Below, in pieces: positions 29,545 to 40,806 of a DNA stretch of 64,000 nucleotides (positions within the stretch are counted from its first letter, which is position 1; each line of letters begins with the position of its first letter). Where the stretch lies: the NCBI GenBank assembly GCA_023079485.1, contig CM041089.1, positions 16,349,660 to 16,413,659 of the forward strand, given 5' to 3'. A program made the translations under genes and the position numbers. The notes below the pieces were generated by a model, which saw nothing but the letters and a program-made list of their open reading frames with translations, did not search any database and was not told the origin of the DNA. The DNA comes from Archilochus colubris (Eukaryota > Chordata > Aves > Apodiformes > Trochilidae).

Positions 29545-29788
29545 TGGGAACACCCAGAGAACCTGGAAGTGCCCAAGTCCCTGGGAGCTGCTGGGATCCA
29601 TCCCCAGGTCCTGAAGGAACTGGCAGCTGCAGTTCCTGGGCCACTAAGCAGCATGGTTTGAGAGGTTGTGGCAGTCTGGAGAGGTTCCCAAAGACTGGAA
29701 AAGGGGAAACATAACGCCCATGGCAGGGAGGTTGGAGTAGATTATCTCTAAGGTCCCTTCTAACCTAAACCATCCTGTGATCCTGCTC
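29545..29788 (+). mobile_element. CR1 LINE, internally deleted: reverse transcriptase piece joined to 3' tail
   Basis: 29545-29710 reads as a CR1 ORF2 fragment (GAGGTTCCCAAAGACTGGAA encodes EVPKDW, a known CR1 motif before the reverse transcriptase core). It passes directly at about 29715 into the 3' tail GAGGTTGGAGTAGAT, AAGGTCCCTTCTAACCTAAA and CATCCTGTGATCCTG. Confidence 0.7.
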
Positions 29789-32342
29789 CACAGAGTCAGT
29801 AAATGTTTCAACTGATTGCTATAAAACTCAGCTTTCACCCGTGCTCTTTGTTAACTAGGAAAGTAATTCCCTTTCTGCTGTCACTTCTCCTGTGCTTGCT
29901 TCTCCAGCTGTTAAGAAGTGTATTGGATCAGCTTCCTACCTTGCCAGATCTCTCTGAGAAGAGCCATTAAATGTGCTTACAACAACTGTAATTTTTAAAG
30001 CAAATGTAGAAGACACATGCTTATTAAAAAGAAAAAAAGCCTGTTCTCTCTGAATCTTAATCAAAAACAACCCTTTATAGAATCAACAGATAGGCAGAAG
30101 TGGGGGGAAAAAGTTACTGAATATTCAGTCCTTAATTACTTGCAAAAATCTATCAATTAGAAGACTGCTGGGAGAAAAAAAAAATAAAAGCACATTACAC
30201 ACAACCAAAAATTCCACCACTCCTCTGTAGTCATTTATTCACTTTATATCTGAAGCATTTCAGAGATCTGTTTTGAAAGCCTGTTGCAGAGATCAGAGTA
30301 ATAATGTGTTGCTGGAAAAGCAAACAAAGACACCAGGCAGGCAGGCAGGAACCTCCCTGGGCCAGGGTGGCCTCAGGCAGGGCTGTCACCCAGCAGCAGC
30401 ATCACCCCACCAAGGCAGTGCCCGAGAGACACCAGGACAAATGAGCTGATGAAAGAACAGAGGAACCTGCCAGCACCCAGCTTCTGCTGGAGCATCAGCA
30501 CCAAGGTTCTGTGTGTGCCTGGGAAGCTTTGCATTTCTCCAAATGCCAGTTTTAAGCAAAAAAAGCAAAACCAAAACCACCTCTGGATCACGATTCTGAG
30601 TCCATCTGCAGGCAGGCTGTGACGTGCTTTCATGCCTGGCTGGAACAAGCCTCAGGTTGCAAAAAAAAGCTCTGAAAAACCTCCTCTGGTAAGGCTCTGA
30701 CTATGTGGGTTCCTGGAACCCATGGCAGCTCCTCAAATGCAGCCTGGAACTGGATCCTGAAGTCTGACTTGATGTGTTCCCTGTCTGTGTGAGGGAACAC
30801 AGACTTCTGAAGGCCCTGGTGACAACCCCTGCTCACAACACCCATAGCTGCCCGTGACCACACAGCTGCCTCACAACCCTGTGGCTACAAATCTGCATTC
30901 CACTGGTAATCAACTGTGAGGATCCACAACAACACAGAATCAGGGGGTGCAATTCACCTGAGAAACGCCACTGTTTTCATAGACTCAAGGATCATCTCAC
31001 CTCAAGGATCATCTGCTCCAACCCTACTACAGGAGCCACCTCTGCCTGCAAATAGCTCTACAGTAAAAAACAATTCCCCCCAAATAGAACCCCACATGGC
31101 TTATTTGCCCCTAAAAGTGGTTTAACTCCTGGTCATGGTTTTTAGGCAGCAAGCAGACAGTGAGAGAGGCTCCCTCCTATCCCCCACCACCCTGCCACGG
31201 GGAGATGAAGAAGGGAAAAAGGGAGAGAAAGAAAACCCTTGGGCAGGTTTAATGAGGCAGCCACAGCCAATTACAAGTGTATGTACAAATATGTAAAGAT
31301 GGAGCTTGCCCTCCTCACCTGGCAATGCCTTCCCAGCCAGACCAGTCCCAGACTGGAGTGGGCAGCAGCTGGGGGTGCCCAAGCCCAGGGTCCCAGTGAC
31401 AGCTCACACCAGTCTGAGAGCAACCAAGCTGGTGCTGCCTGGGAAGGCAGGAGGTGACCTCTCTGGGGCAGGGATGTTCTCCTGCAGGGAGGAAAGGAGG
31501 AGCAGAGGGAGGAGACCTTACCCCAGCCAGAGAAGGCACCAGTGGGCTCTCCTGGGAGCCATTTCACACTGAGCACCATGGGCTGGAGCACTGGGATTGA
31601 TCCATTTGGGTCACCAGCCCCATCCTCCCCTCCCATAGCTCAGCTGCTCCCCGTATCACTGACACAGACACAGCCTGGAAGCTGAGGGGGGGGTCCCAGG
31701 AACCTTTTTCTCTCCTTTTTCTCTGAAACCAGGACTCTCCTAACAGTTACCAACTTCTGTGCTGACCCTAGTAAGAAAACAGCACTTTTATTTATTCTTC
31801 TATCTGATCAGACCTGTGTGTACCTGTTTGAGCCTCATTAGCCAGTGAGATTTTCTCACTCCTGGAATTTCTCAGTTGAGACATCTCCAAAATAATGCTG
31901 TTTCCACCTGGCCCTGACAGTCCAGATGATGAACACAGCTTTGATTTCCCCTTCAGTGCGTTTGTGCCATGATTTACACCCGGGATTTGTTTTCAGATCC
32001 AATTTCTATTCAGCTCCTCCAGCCAGTGATAAGGCATTTTCAATCTGTCAATAGGGATATGACAAAAGTGATGTTTGAAAACAAAGGACAGGAAGCTCAA
32101 GGCTGAGACCTTGGCTTTGCTGTTTGATGTGTTGCCCCTGAAGTCTGTGGGAGTCTTTCCATTACCTCCAAGGTGATTTAAAAAGCCTGGTGGCATGTGG
32201 TGCTTTACACCACTTGAGTGTCCAGGATTCACTTGTTTTCTTAAGTTCTGCTAAGAAAAGCTCTCTTTGAGGTGTCCTTTGGTACTCAAAAGAGACTTTC
32301 CAGACTTTGCTGCAGACCTCAGATGTGTGCATGTAAGGCCAT

Positions 32343-32371
32343 TAAATAATAATATTAATAATAATAATTAA
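32343..32371. repeat. AAT trinucleotide microsatellite
   Basis: About nine AAT/ATT units with one interruption (AATAATAATATTAATAATAA). Confidence 0.85.
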
Positions 32372-33599
32372 AAAAAAGAGTAAGAAGTTATCTTTGGCTT
32401 CCATGCTTCCAGCCATCCCTGGGGAGCTGCAAGGCAACCATCCTCACTTCAGATTAGCTCTTGGACACCATTTACATGGGAGTAGGTGCTATTAGAACCT
32501 TCATCTCTTCCTCCTTGACACTGCCTTCAAGAAATAGGGAATGTAGAGCAAAGACATGTAAAGAATATTAGGTTCCCTACCTCCAATCTTCTTCTCCACC
32601 AATGCACATCTCCCAGCCATTGCCAGTTGCCTCTTCTGGGGATGTTCACCTTGTCTTGTGCCTTCAGGTCACACGTGGCTGGGGGGAAGGCAAGAAGCAC
32701 CTCAGAACTGTCCCCACCATTTCACTCCTGATCAGCTCTTGTGGTCTTTATGTGCCTCGTAACAGCTAATCCTAGAAAACCCATGCAGGAAAGGCCTTGA
32801 TTTCTCCCTCCCAAATACAAACCAAGTGTTTTCTTTAAGACAGGTTCATTATTTCCTGCTTTCAGGAGCTGAATAAATAGCGATCAAAGAAAGGCACTGA
32901 ACAGCAGACAAAAAGCTAAAAGCCTGGATACTTTGGGGAGTGCACAAAACCAGCAGTTAACAGCAAACTTCAAAGCAAGCTGCAAAGGCTGTGGTCAAGA
33001 CATTCTGTAGGCACTAATGATTTTGAATTAACCCGTACACCACCCCGAGCATTTGGAGCTAGGAAGAATGAATGCTGAATAGCCACTTCTTAGGAATCAG
33101 ACCTCCTTTTAAAGGCAGGTCTGCTTCGAGCACTTCAAGAAATGCAATGCTTTTTAAAAGAAAATTACAAAATGAAATAAATCAGTGCCAGCAACAGGAT
33201 GGATGGGCTCAGCACCCACCTCTGGGTGCCAAACACCTTCCCTGAGCTTTCAACATTGCCTAGTGGTTCACCACAGTGGTATTTCCAGAAGTACTTCAGA
33301 GATTTAAATAAACATAAACATAAATATAAACCTTCCTGTCCTTACCAGCACCTCTCCAGAGACCTTCCTCTTTGTTGGGACACACTGCAGGAGGTGATCC
33401 TTGAACACTGATCAGGTTTCTTGGGTTCCTCTCCTCTCTTCATCCCGTGACACTCTCACCAAGCAGGCTCTGAAGAGGCCAACTCTGCTCTCCTGAGCCC
33501 TGGGCTAGATCCTTGTCACCCTACGTGTAGCAGGAGGAGCCTTTCTTGCTCCTGAGGCTCCACAAGCTGCTGGTCTCTCCATTGCCTCACACCAGAGTG

Positions 33600-34640
33600 A
33601 GCTTCTCTCTGTGGGTGTGTGTCCCACCTTTATTGGACCCCTGGTAATAGGGGGCCTGCCCTAACCAGGCACAGGTGGACTCACACCCACTCTTTGGCAA
33701 CTCGAGGCACCTGGTTTATCTTGTTTCTCTACACCTACGGATCCCAAATCCCAACACTTTGTCACCGCTGCACCCAAAGCTGCCCTGAAGCTTCCCATGG
33801 TCCTTCCTCCCACCCTTGTCAGCCATCTCCTCCCTTGGAGCAGGGAATTGCCCTGGAGGAACCTCCTGGATTTCTGGTGCCCTCCCGGGGTGGTTGAGTT
33901 CCCTCATGAGGGGCAGGGCTGGGGAGCACTGAGCTGTCCCCCCCCTCACTGCCCCCTGCCCCTGCTTTCCTTTGCTCTCCATCATCTCCTCCTCCATCCC
34001 TGGGCACAGCTCCATGGGCTCTGGGAGGTCCCGGGGGGCTCAGTCCCTCCTGTCCCCCATCCCCAGGCCCTCATCTCACGCTGCTCCGGAGGAAGAAGGG
34101 TTGGGATGGGCCCTGCCCAGGCTCCTCAGCAGCCCCCGACCACCCCTCCTTCCCCGGCATTCCCAGGGGCTTCCTTCTCCCTGCCTCAGGAAAAGCTGAG
34201 GAACTGAGGCTTTTCACCACCATTCCCTTACCCACCCCTGGGGCCTGCCCTGCAGCTGCTCCCCTCAGCTCTCCCGGGAAACGGGGAAGGGGGGGAAAAA
34301 CACCTCAGCTCAAGGTGTGTGTTTGGGACAGGACCTGAGGGAGCAGCTGGGCTGTCACCCATCCCTGAGCGACTGTCACCCATTGTCCTGCCCAGTGCTC
34401 ATCACCCATCCCTGAGGGTCTCCAGTGCCCTGCCCAGTGCTCATCACCCATCCCTGAGGGACTGTCACCCATTGCCCTGCCCAGTGCTCATCACCCATCC
34501 CTGAGGATCTGTCACCCATTGCCCTGCCCAATGCTCATCACTTCCCCCTTGGCACCATCCTGAGGAGAATCCTCAGCTCCCCCACAACCCCCGTGTGTCC
34601 TCTCCTACCCCGGGCCAAGGACCCCTCTCATCCACTGCCC
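33600..34640. other. GC- and pyrimidine-rich intergenic block of unknown nature
   Basis: The stretch is far richer in C and T on the + strand than its flanks and contains the 47-bp minisatellite. The part 33617-33740 (TTTATTGG, then an AGGCACAGGTGG and GGCACCTGGTTTATC region) has an LTR-like feel, but I cannot find paired ends, a target duplication or internal retroviral coding. Open frames here have no recognisable product. Confidence 0.3.
34352..34545. repeat. Minisatellite of about 47 bp, four units
   Basis: The block containing CCCAGTGCTCATCACCCATC recurs at 34391, 34433, 34480 and 34528 (the last as CCCAATGCTC), a spacing of 42-48 bp. Units also share CTGTCACCCATTG and CCTGAGG. Confidence 0.85.
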
Positions 34641-35827
34641 TCAAACCCACATGGAATAGCCTTAAACAGATTTTTTTTCCCAAAGGCTCTTTGCTGTTTG
34701 AAGTTCAGAAATTGGCAGCATCACTGGGCCTGAGTTCCCACCCAAGCACGTCCAACCCAGAAGGTACCAGACCACCACCAAACCCTCACTTATCTCCAGC
34801 TATCAGCTACTTACTCCTTACAGTCCTGCTTCCCCCTGCCTCACAACCCCCTTTTTTTCTTTTTTTTTTTTCCTTTCTTTCTCTAACTAAGTCTTCCCCG
34901 GGGTAGCACCCATGAGAGCATCCTCCTCCCCAGACACTGCTCGGAGAGGGGAGGGATGAAACCTTCACTTCATGGGAAAATGGGGTAAATGGCACTGAGA
35001 CCAGTGTCAGGCACCCCAGGTGACAGGCTGTGTTGGTGGAACAACCAAACCAACACCCCAACATCCTCCTCCCAGCAGCTGACAGATCCTGCCCAGCTTC
35101 CATCAACACAGGAACAGCTTCTGGGACACCCAAGCCCTCCAGACTCCCATTTCTGAAGGAAGTGGAAACACAGAACTTTTTCTAATCGAGTTTACAAGTT
35201 GGTATGCAGCAGTGGAAGAGCTAACCCTTGGACTGAAGATAGAACATGAGCCTTTCCTGAAACTGCCCCCAGAAATTTCAAAGCAGACAGATGAGTGCTG
35301 CTCTCAGCTGCAGACCTTCCCCTATAATGAGCTGTGCAGCTGAAGCAATTACTAACTTTAGGTTTTTAAAGGAGCAAAAGCATTTTGACCAGAGGGCCCT
35401 CCCTGCAGGAACTAGCTAGCAAACAGCAACATGAAGTTAGGAAGGGTCTGAGTGTTTCAGATCATTACAGAGATGGCCCACAGCTCCACAATTCACAACC
35501 TCGTTTTTTTATTATTATTAATTTGATGCCTATTTATTATTATTGAACTTTGGATCCGCTCAGCATTAAGTGCAGCCTCGATGAATGTCTGCTTTCCTCC
35601 ATTAAGCAACAATTTGAAAAGGCAAAAAGGCAATAATTAAATTCTGATGAATAATTACTTCTAATAAATAACAGGAAACAAATGGCATTGGCCTCAGCAG
35701 CTTCCAGAGCTGCTGCTGAACCAAACCAGCACTGTTTGCTGCAACATGGAGATATTTCCATTTCAGATACAGTGGTATCTGAAATTTCAAGATACATCTT
35801 GAAACCCAGCTCTTGGTGCCTTTGAGG

Positions 35828-35995
35828 AACCTTTGAGGGTGAGGGAGCCCTGGCCCAGGCTGCCCAGGGAGGTTCTGGAGTCTCCTTCCCATCCAGAGCC
35901 CCCCTGGATGTGTTCTGTGTCACCCTGCTCTGCCAGGGGGGGTTGGACACCAGGATTTTTTGAGTCCCTTCCAACCCCTAACTTTCCATGATTCC
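35828..35995 (+). mobile_element. CR1 LINE tail, older subfamily
   Basis: AGGGAGCCCTGGCCCAGGCT, TTGGACACCAGG, GAGTCCCTTCCAACCCCTAA and TTCCATGATTCCTG identify a diverged CR1 3' end. Confidence 0.85.
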
Positions 35996-36078
35996 TGACA
36001 GCCTGGCATCCCCTGTCCACCTCACAGCCCTATGCTCTGAACCCCTTTTCTCCCATCCTTGTCTCAAAGCACAGATGG

Positions 36079-36190
36079 GTAAACAACCTGTTTTGGTTTA
36101 ACCTGCTCTGGGTTAACCTGTTTTGGGTTAACCTGCTCTGGGTAAACAACCTGCTTTGAGTTAACCTGCTCTGGGTTAACCTGCTCTGGG
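36079..36190. repeat. 15-bp tandem repeat with TTAACCTG core
   Basis: About seven units of TTAACCTGCTCTGGG and close variants (CTGTTTTGGG, CTGCTTTGAG), with two TAAACAACCTG variants. Several units contain GTTAAC. Confidence 0.9.
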
Positions 36191-38061
36191 CCATGCCCAG
36201 GATGCAGCTCTGGGTTGCCCAGAGGAAAGGTGGAGCCTCTCCCCAGGACCAAGATGGGCACACACTTCCCAAAGGGAAGTTCTTCTTGGAAGCTGGAGCC
36301 ATAGAGCCCCAGAGCCCCCCCTCCCTGCCCTCAGGAGGCCAAGGAATTCCAGCTGCTTCCACATCTGAATCCAGGGCAGACTGTCACAAAAGAAAGGGAC
36401 TCCTCCAGGGGACACTTGGTCAGCAGAGCTCTTCCCTGTATTGGAGTCATCTTATGAACTACCCTCATCCTTCTTCCCTCCCAACCCACCTCCCCAACGT
36501 ATTTTCCTAGCTCAGAACATCTGAAAGTTGTTCTAAACTCTGAATGTGATCAGGTAAACACAACCAGAGGGAGCTTCAGGCCTTTGCTCCCTCCTGCACA
36601 TCCCCTTCCAGGGGGGTTCTGCTGCCAGAAGTGGGGAACTCACCTTGCATGGGAGGTCACTGCAATAGCACAGACTTAAGCTGCTCATTTCTTTCTTCTC
36701 TCTCTTAAAAGCTACAATATTCAGGTAGCTCAAAGGAAAACAGCCTTTGGATTTTGTCTGCTCATAAATCCATCCCAACAGCTTGAGGGAAAAACAGTAA
36801 ATAAGATATTGGAAGAAGAGCACAAGAGGCCAGAAGCAGAGTATCTGCCTCTCTGGGTGTGCTGTTTGCAACCAAAGCCCAGCACCAGCCTGTGTGCTAT
36901 TTGTATCTGCTATTGATTTGTTCTTAATCCAGAGAAATGCCCCTGTAATGAACTCTGCTGTGCCCTTAATGATTTCATATTGAAGGCTGGTGGGTGCCTC
37001 ACTCACAACAGAGTCACAGCAATACCAAAAATAGCAAGCCTCATAATAAAATGTTATTGAGGAACCTGAATTTCAATATAAGAGGGACTCTGCTGTACTC
37101 AAGGGCTTACTTGATACAAATGCATACTTTAAAAAGTTGTATTAAAGTCGTGTCAATGCCTGAGTTGCAGAGGCAAGGTGAGGAGCTGCTCCCAGGAGTA
37201 GCTGAGCCCCAGGAACCTGTCAGGCAGACATGGTACAGGCTGGATTTAACCACACCAGATGCCTAGAAAGTACTGAGACACTTTGGAGAGCTGCCCAGAG
37301 AGGTGGGAGAGTGTGGTGCTCCTCAGGATAGCAGGTGAACAGGTCCAGATGCCACCAACCTGATCCTACCTCTACCATTCACCCCCTGGGCTACCAGTAG
37401 CCTGATGGCACTGCAACTGGTGGAGAGGCAAGACACTGCTGGGGGCTGGAAAGAAACCAGCATCGCCCCCACCCAAGGCTCAGGGCCACCACCAGGAGCT
37501 CAGGTCTAAGGCTGACCTCACTTCCAGGTGATTCCTCAGCACTGGCTTCATCAGGGCAGCAAACAGCAGCCTGCCAAGATTACACTGGCAGATTCCAGCT
37601 TACTTGAAACAGGGTGACTGCCCCAAAACTGGACCCTCCAAAAACTATTTACAGCTGCCAGGTCTGTTTCCCATTTTATTGCTGTGCAAACTGGACCAGA
37701 CCACTGCCTGAGCTCATTGCTGCCAAGGGCACAGCCCAAACTGCCCTGCCCAGAGCGGGAGAAATCCACACTCCTGCCTCAAGAGAGGTGGCAACAGCCA
37801 GGGACAGTTCAAACCGGGAGAAATGGCTTTGAAGCAACCCCTGCGTGCTGAGAGACAGCTTCCTGCACACCTCCCAAACACCATCCCCGTGCCAGCCCTG
37901 CAGAAGGGAGGAAAAATTCCCTTTGGGGCTGGGAGAGAGCAACCGGAGTCCCACTGCACCCTGCCAGAGGGAACAGGACAAGGGAGGGAGAGGGATGTCC
38001 TGAGCTCTTCTCTTGGCTGGGGCAGAAGAGGAGCTGCCTGGGGCACACTGCTGAGAGACAT

Positions 38062-38468
38062 AGAATCACAGAATCATAGAATGGGCTGGGTTGGAAGGGA
38101 CCTCAGAGATCACCAAGTCCAGCTCTTGATCCACTCCCCCCGTGGTTCCCAGCCCATGGCACTCAGTGCCACATCCAGGCTCTTTGGAAAGATCTCCAGA
38201 CACGGAGAATCCACTACTTCCCTGGGCAGCCCATTCCAATGCCTGATCACCCTCTCCAGAAAGAAATTCTTTCTCATCTCCAACCTAAACCTCCCTGGCA
38301 CAACTTGAGACCCTGCCCTCTTGTCTTGCTGAGAGTTGCCTGGGAAAAGAGCCCAACCCCCCCCTGGCTCCAACCTCCTTTCAGGGAGTTGGAGAGAGTG
38401 ATGAGGTCTCCCCTGAGCCTCCTCTTCTCCAGCCTCAACACCCCCAGCTCCCTCAGCCCTACCCCACA
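38062..38468 (-). mobile_element. CR1 LINE, young, 5'-truncated (subfamily A)
   Basis: About 405 bp from AGAATCACAGAATCATAGAA to CTCCCTCAGCCCTACCCCAC, after which the match stops. It has the short form CCTCCCTGGCACAAC. Confidence 0.95.
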
Positions 38469-40496
38469 GGATCTGTGCTCGAGTTCTGTCCCCCAGATCC
38501 CCTTCTGTGCCCCCAGTGCAGGGCTGGGCAGGGGCTCAGCCCCTCCAGCACCACCTCAGGAACCAGCTCTTCAGGAGGGGCACATCCTTTGTGTCCACCT
38601 TCAACTCACCTGTCCTGGAAACAGGGACCTAAGTCCTGGGAGAAGGTCTCCTGGATGGCTGTGACCACCTTCCTGTCCTCAGGCTGCAGTGGGCACCATC
38701 TCCCCCTCCCTGAGCCCCCCAGCAGGGCATTGCTGGGATGGGGTTTTTAGCACAAGTCCCTGCTCTGAGCCAGCCCCCAGCCTCAGGCATGACCCCTCCT
38801 GGCTGCAAACCATGCATGGTGCCACGGTTTGGTGACCTTCCCTCCCTCCCAGGCAAGGGGACAGCCCTGGTCCTGCTTCCCTGAGACACCCCCACCCTGC
38901 TGAGCCCAGCAGCCTGCATGGGAAGGGCTGGATTCAGAGCCCCGAGAGCCACCGAGTGGCCATGGCCAGGAGCTGCAGGCAGAACACACAGCCCAGAGAG
39001 GCTCCTGTCCAGCACTGAGGCCCCAAGGGTAAAAAAAAAAAATTAATAAAGGTCACACATCTGCTCCCTCTTTCTGACATGTCCATAAGAGAGGGCACAG
39101 CATGTAGAGCAAATGCTCAGCACCCACTGGCACATAGCACCCATACAGCACCCACAGAGCCTGGGATCCCCCAGGGGGAGGGAAAGGCAGCCCTGCTGCA
39201 GCAGCCACCTCCATCCTCAGAGTCAAGAGACAAAGAGGAAAGATTCCACTCTCTGGACACAGGGTGTAGGAGGGGACAGGAGAGTCCTGGCCCAAGTGAC
39301 ACCTCAGCTGAAGCAGAGGCAGCACACAGCACCCCTTGGCAAGGGCTCTGCTCTGTCTGCCCCAGCAGCCTGGGCATGATGAGAGGCTTGGAATCCAAAC
39401 CTGAGGAAGGGTCCCAGGGACTGCAGAGCTCAGAGGTGCCACACCCGAGGTCCTGTGACTTCAGCTCCCAAGGTGCCACCCCAAGGAGCAGCAGGTGACC
39501 CCCAGGCTGGCAAGAGCAGTGACAAGGAGCAGGTGGCTTCCCCAGCTCCCATCTCAGCCTGGTCCTCAGGAATCAGAGGAATGAATCCACACAACCCATC
39601 TGGATCACAGTGCTCCTTCAGTTTTACAACACTGAGTAAGTACAGAATCTTATGCTTTATTTTTCTATTAGTCAGCAACATAAACAGTTAAAAAAAAAAA
39701 GGCAATTAATATTATTACACAGAGAAAAAGTATAAAACAACCCAATGGACACAAGCCCACTTACTATTCATATCCCAGTCTTCCTGGCCTCTCCCATCCC
39801 TGTACAATAGATTTGAAGGGAACAGGCAAAGGCATCTACAAAAATATGCCTAAGAAATACTAGAAATACTGTTTAAAGCAACATGCTCAGTATTTTCCTC
39901 TTAGTTAGTAGTCAATACTTGTCAGGAACTGGATTATAAAACAAGAAATAATTTAGAGATTTCTCCTTTAGATCAGCACATAATAATTTAGATTTCTTTG
40001 CCCTCTTTACTGCTGCTGTGGAACCAAGGACACACCTCAGTTCTTCCACCCTTCTGCATTAGTTAAGGATTATTTTGGGGGTCTGGTGTTGATGGGGGTA
40101 TTCCAGATTGACCTGCTCTGAATTTTAGGCTGTCACCTTTTAGCACCAATCCAAGATTTCTGCTCGGTGAACTAAAAACCCCAATACTGTGAGACCACTT
40201 AGGGGTCTGGGTGATTTTGCTCACCTTAACTGTGTGCTCTGAAAGGGTGGCACCACTTAAATAAAGGCCAGGAGAGAGGGAGCACACACCTGAGAGGAGG
40301 GAGAGAAATCTTCCAGGTATGAGAGACTCAGCTCTGGCTCCAGCTGAGTGCAGAAGCACGGGACTGCTGAGGAGCATCCCATCATTCTTGTGTAGCATCC
40401 TGACACCTTCGTGTTGGCTCAGGAAAAGCCTCAAAAGAAATGGATAAATCTTGCTTCATAGATATAGCAAACCACTGCATCAGTAAAGCTTCACTT

Positions 40497-40746
40497 AAAG
40501 CAGAAGATCCACAGCTTTTATTATTTCATGAGAGTGAAGAGGACCTACTGAACTCCTGGTACACAACAAGGAGGGTGGCTTTCCCCCAGAGGGGGCCAAG
40601 TAAGGTCATGGTTTGGGAGACACTGAATTACAGAGCCAAGTCCTCAAGTTACAGACACTTCTGTGGTGGTGGGGGGGGGAAGAGTGGTCAGGCTGGCAGG
40701 CATGAAGGGAAGTGGCAGAGGGGGAGCAAAAGAGTTCCTGAAGCTG
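40497..40746 (-). other. CD151: CD151 3' untranslated region (shortest form)
   Basis: On the minus strand the first AATAAA after the stop is at 40522-40517, giving a 3' region of about 250 nt. Another AATAAA lies at 39661-39656, which would give about 1.1 kb. The sequence alone does not say which is used. Confidence 0.5.
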
Positions 40747-40806
40747 TTAATATGGTTCTAATTTTAAATTCTTGTACAAGCAGCAGGTGAAAATCATCCC
40801 AAAGAT
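40747..40806 (-). CDS. CD151: CD151 last coding exon
   Basis: It encodes residues 234-252, [19 protein letters not shown], and the TAA stop at 40749-40747. The acceptor is CACCCTGTAG. It carries the C-terminal CC pair and the YKNL motif. Human ends LEHY where this ends LEPY. Confidence 0.93.
   Translation of the reverse strand: MFGMIFTCCLYKNLKLEPY

Larger units (their letters stand above)
26164..39650. other. Intergenic region between POLR2L and CD151 3' ends
   Basis: No gene is recognised. It holds five CR1 copies, three tandem repeat arrays, AT microsatellites and otherwise unique sequence. The two genes face each other across it. Confidence 0.7.

Noticed and set aside
30975..31050. Possible antisense CR1 head (CATAGACTCAAGGATCATCT, GCTCCAACCC)
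   Set aside because: The similarity is short and the AAGGATCATCT duplication may be simple; too weak to call.
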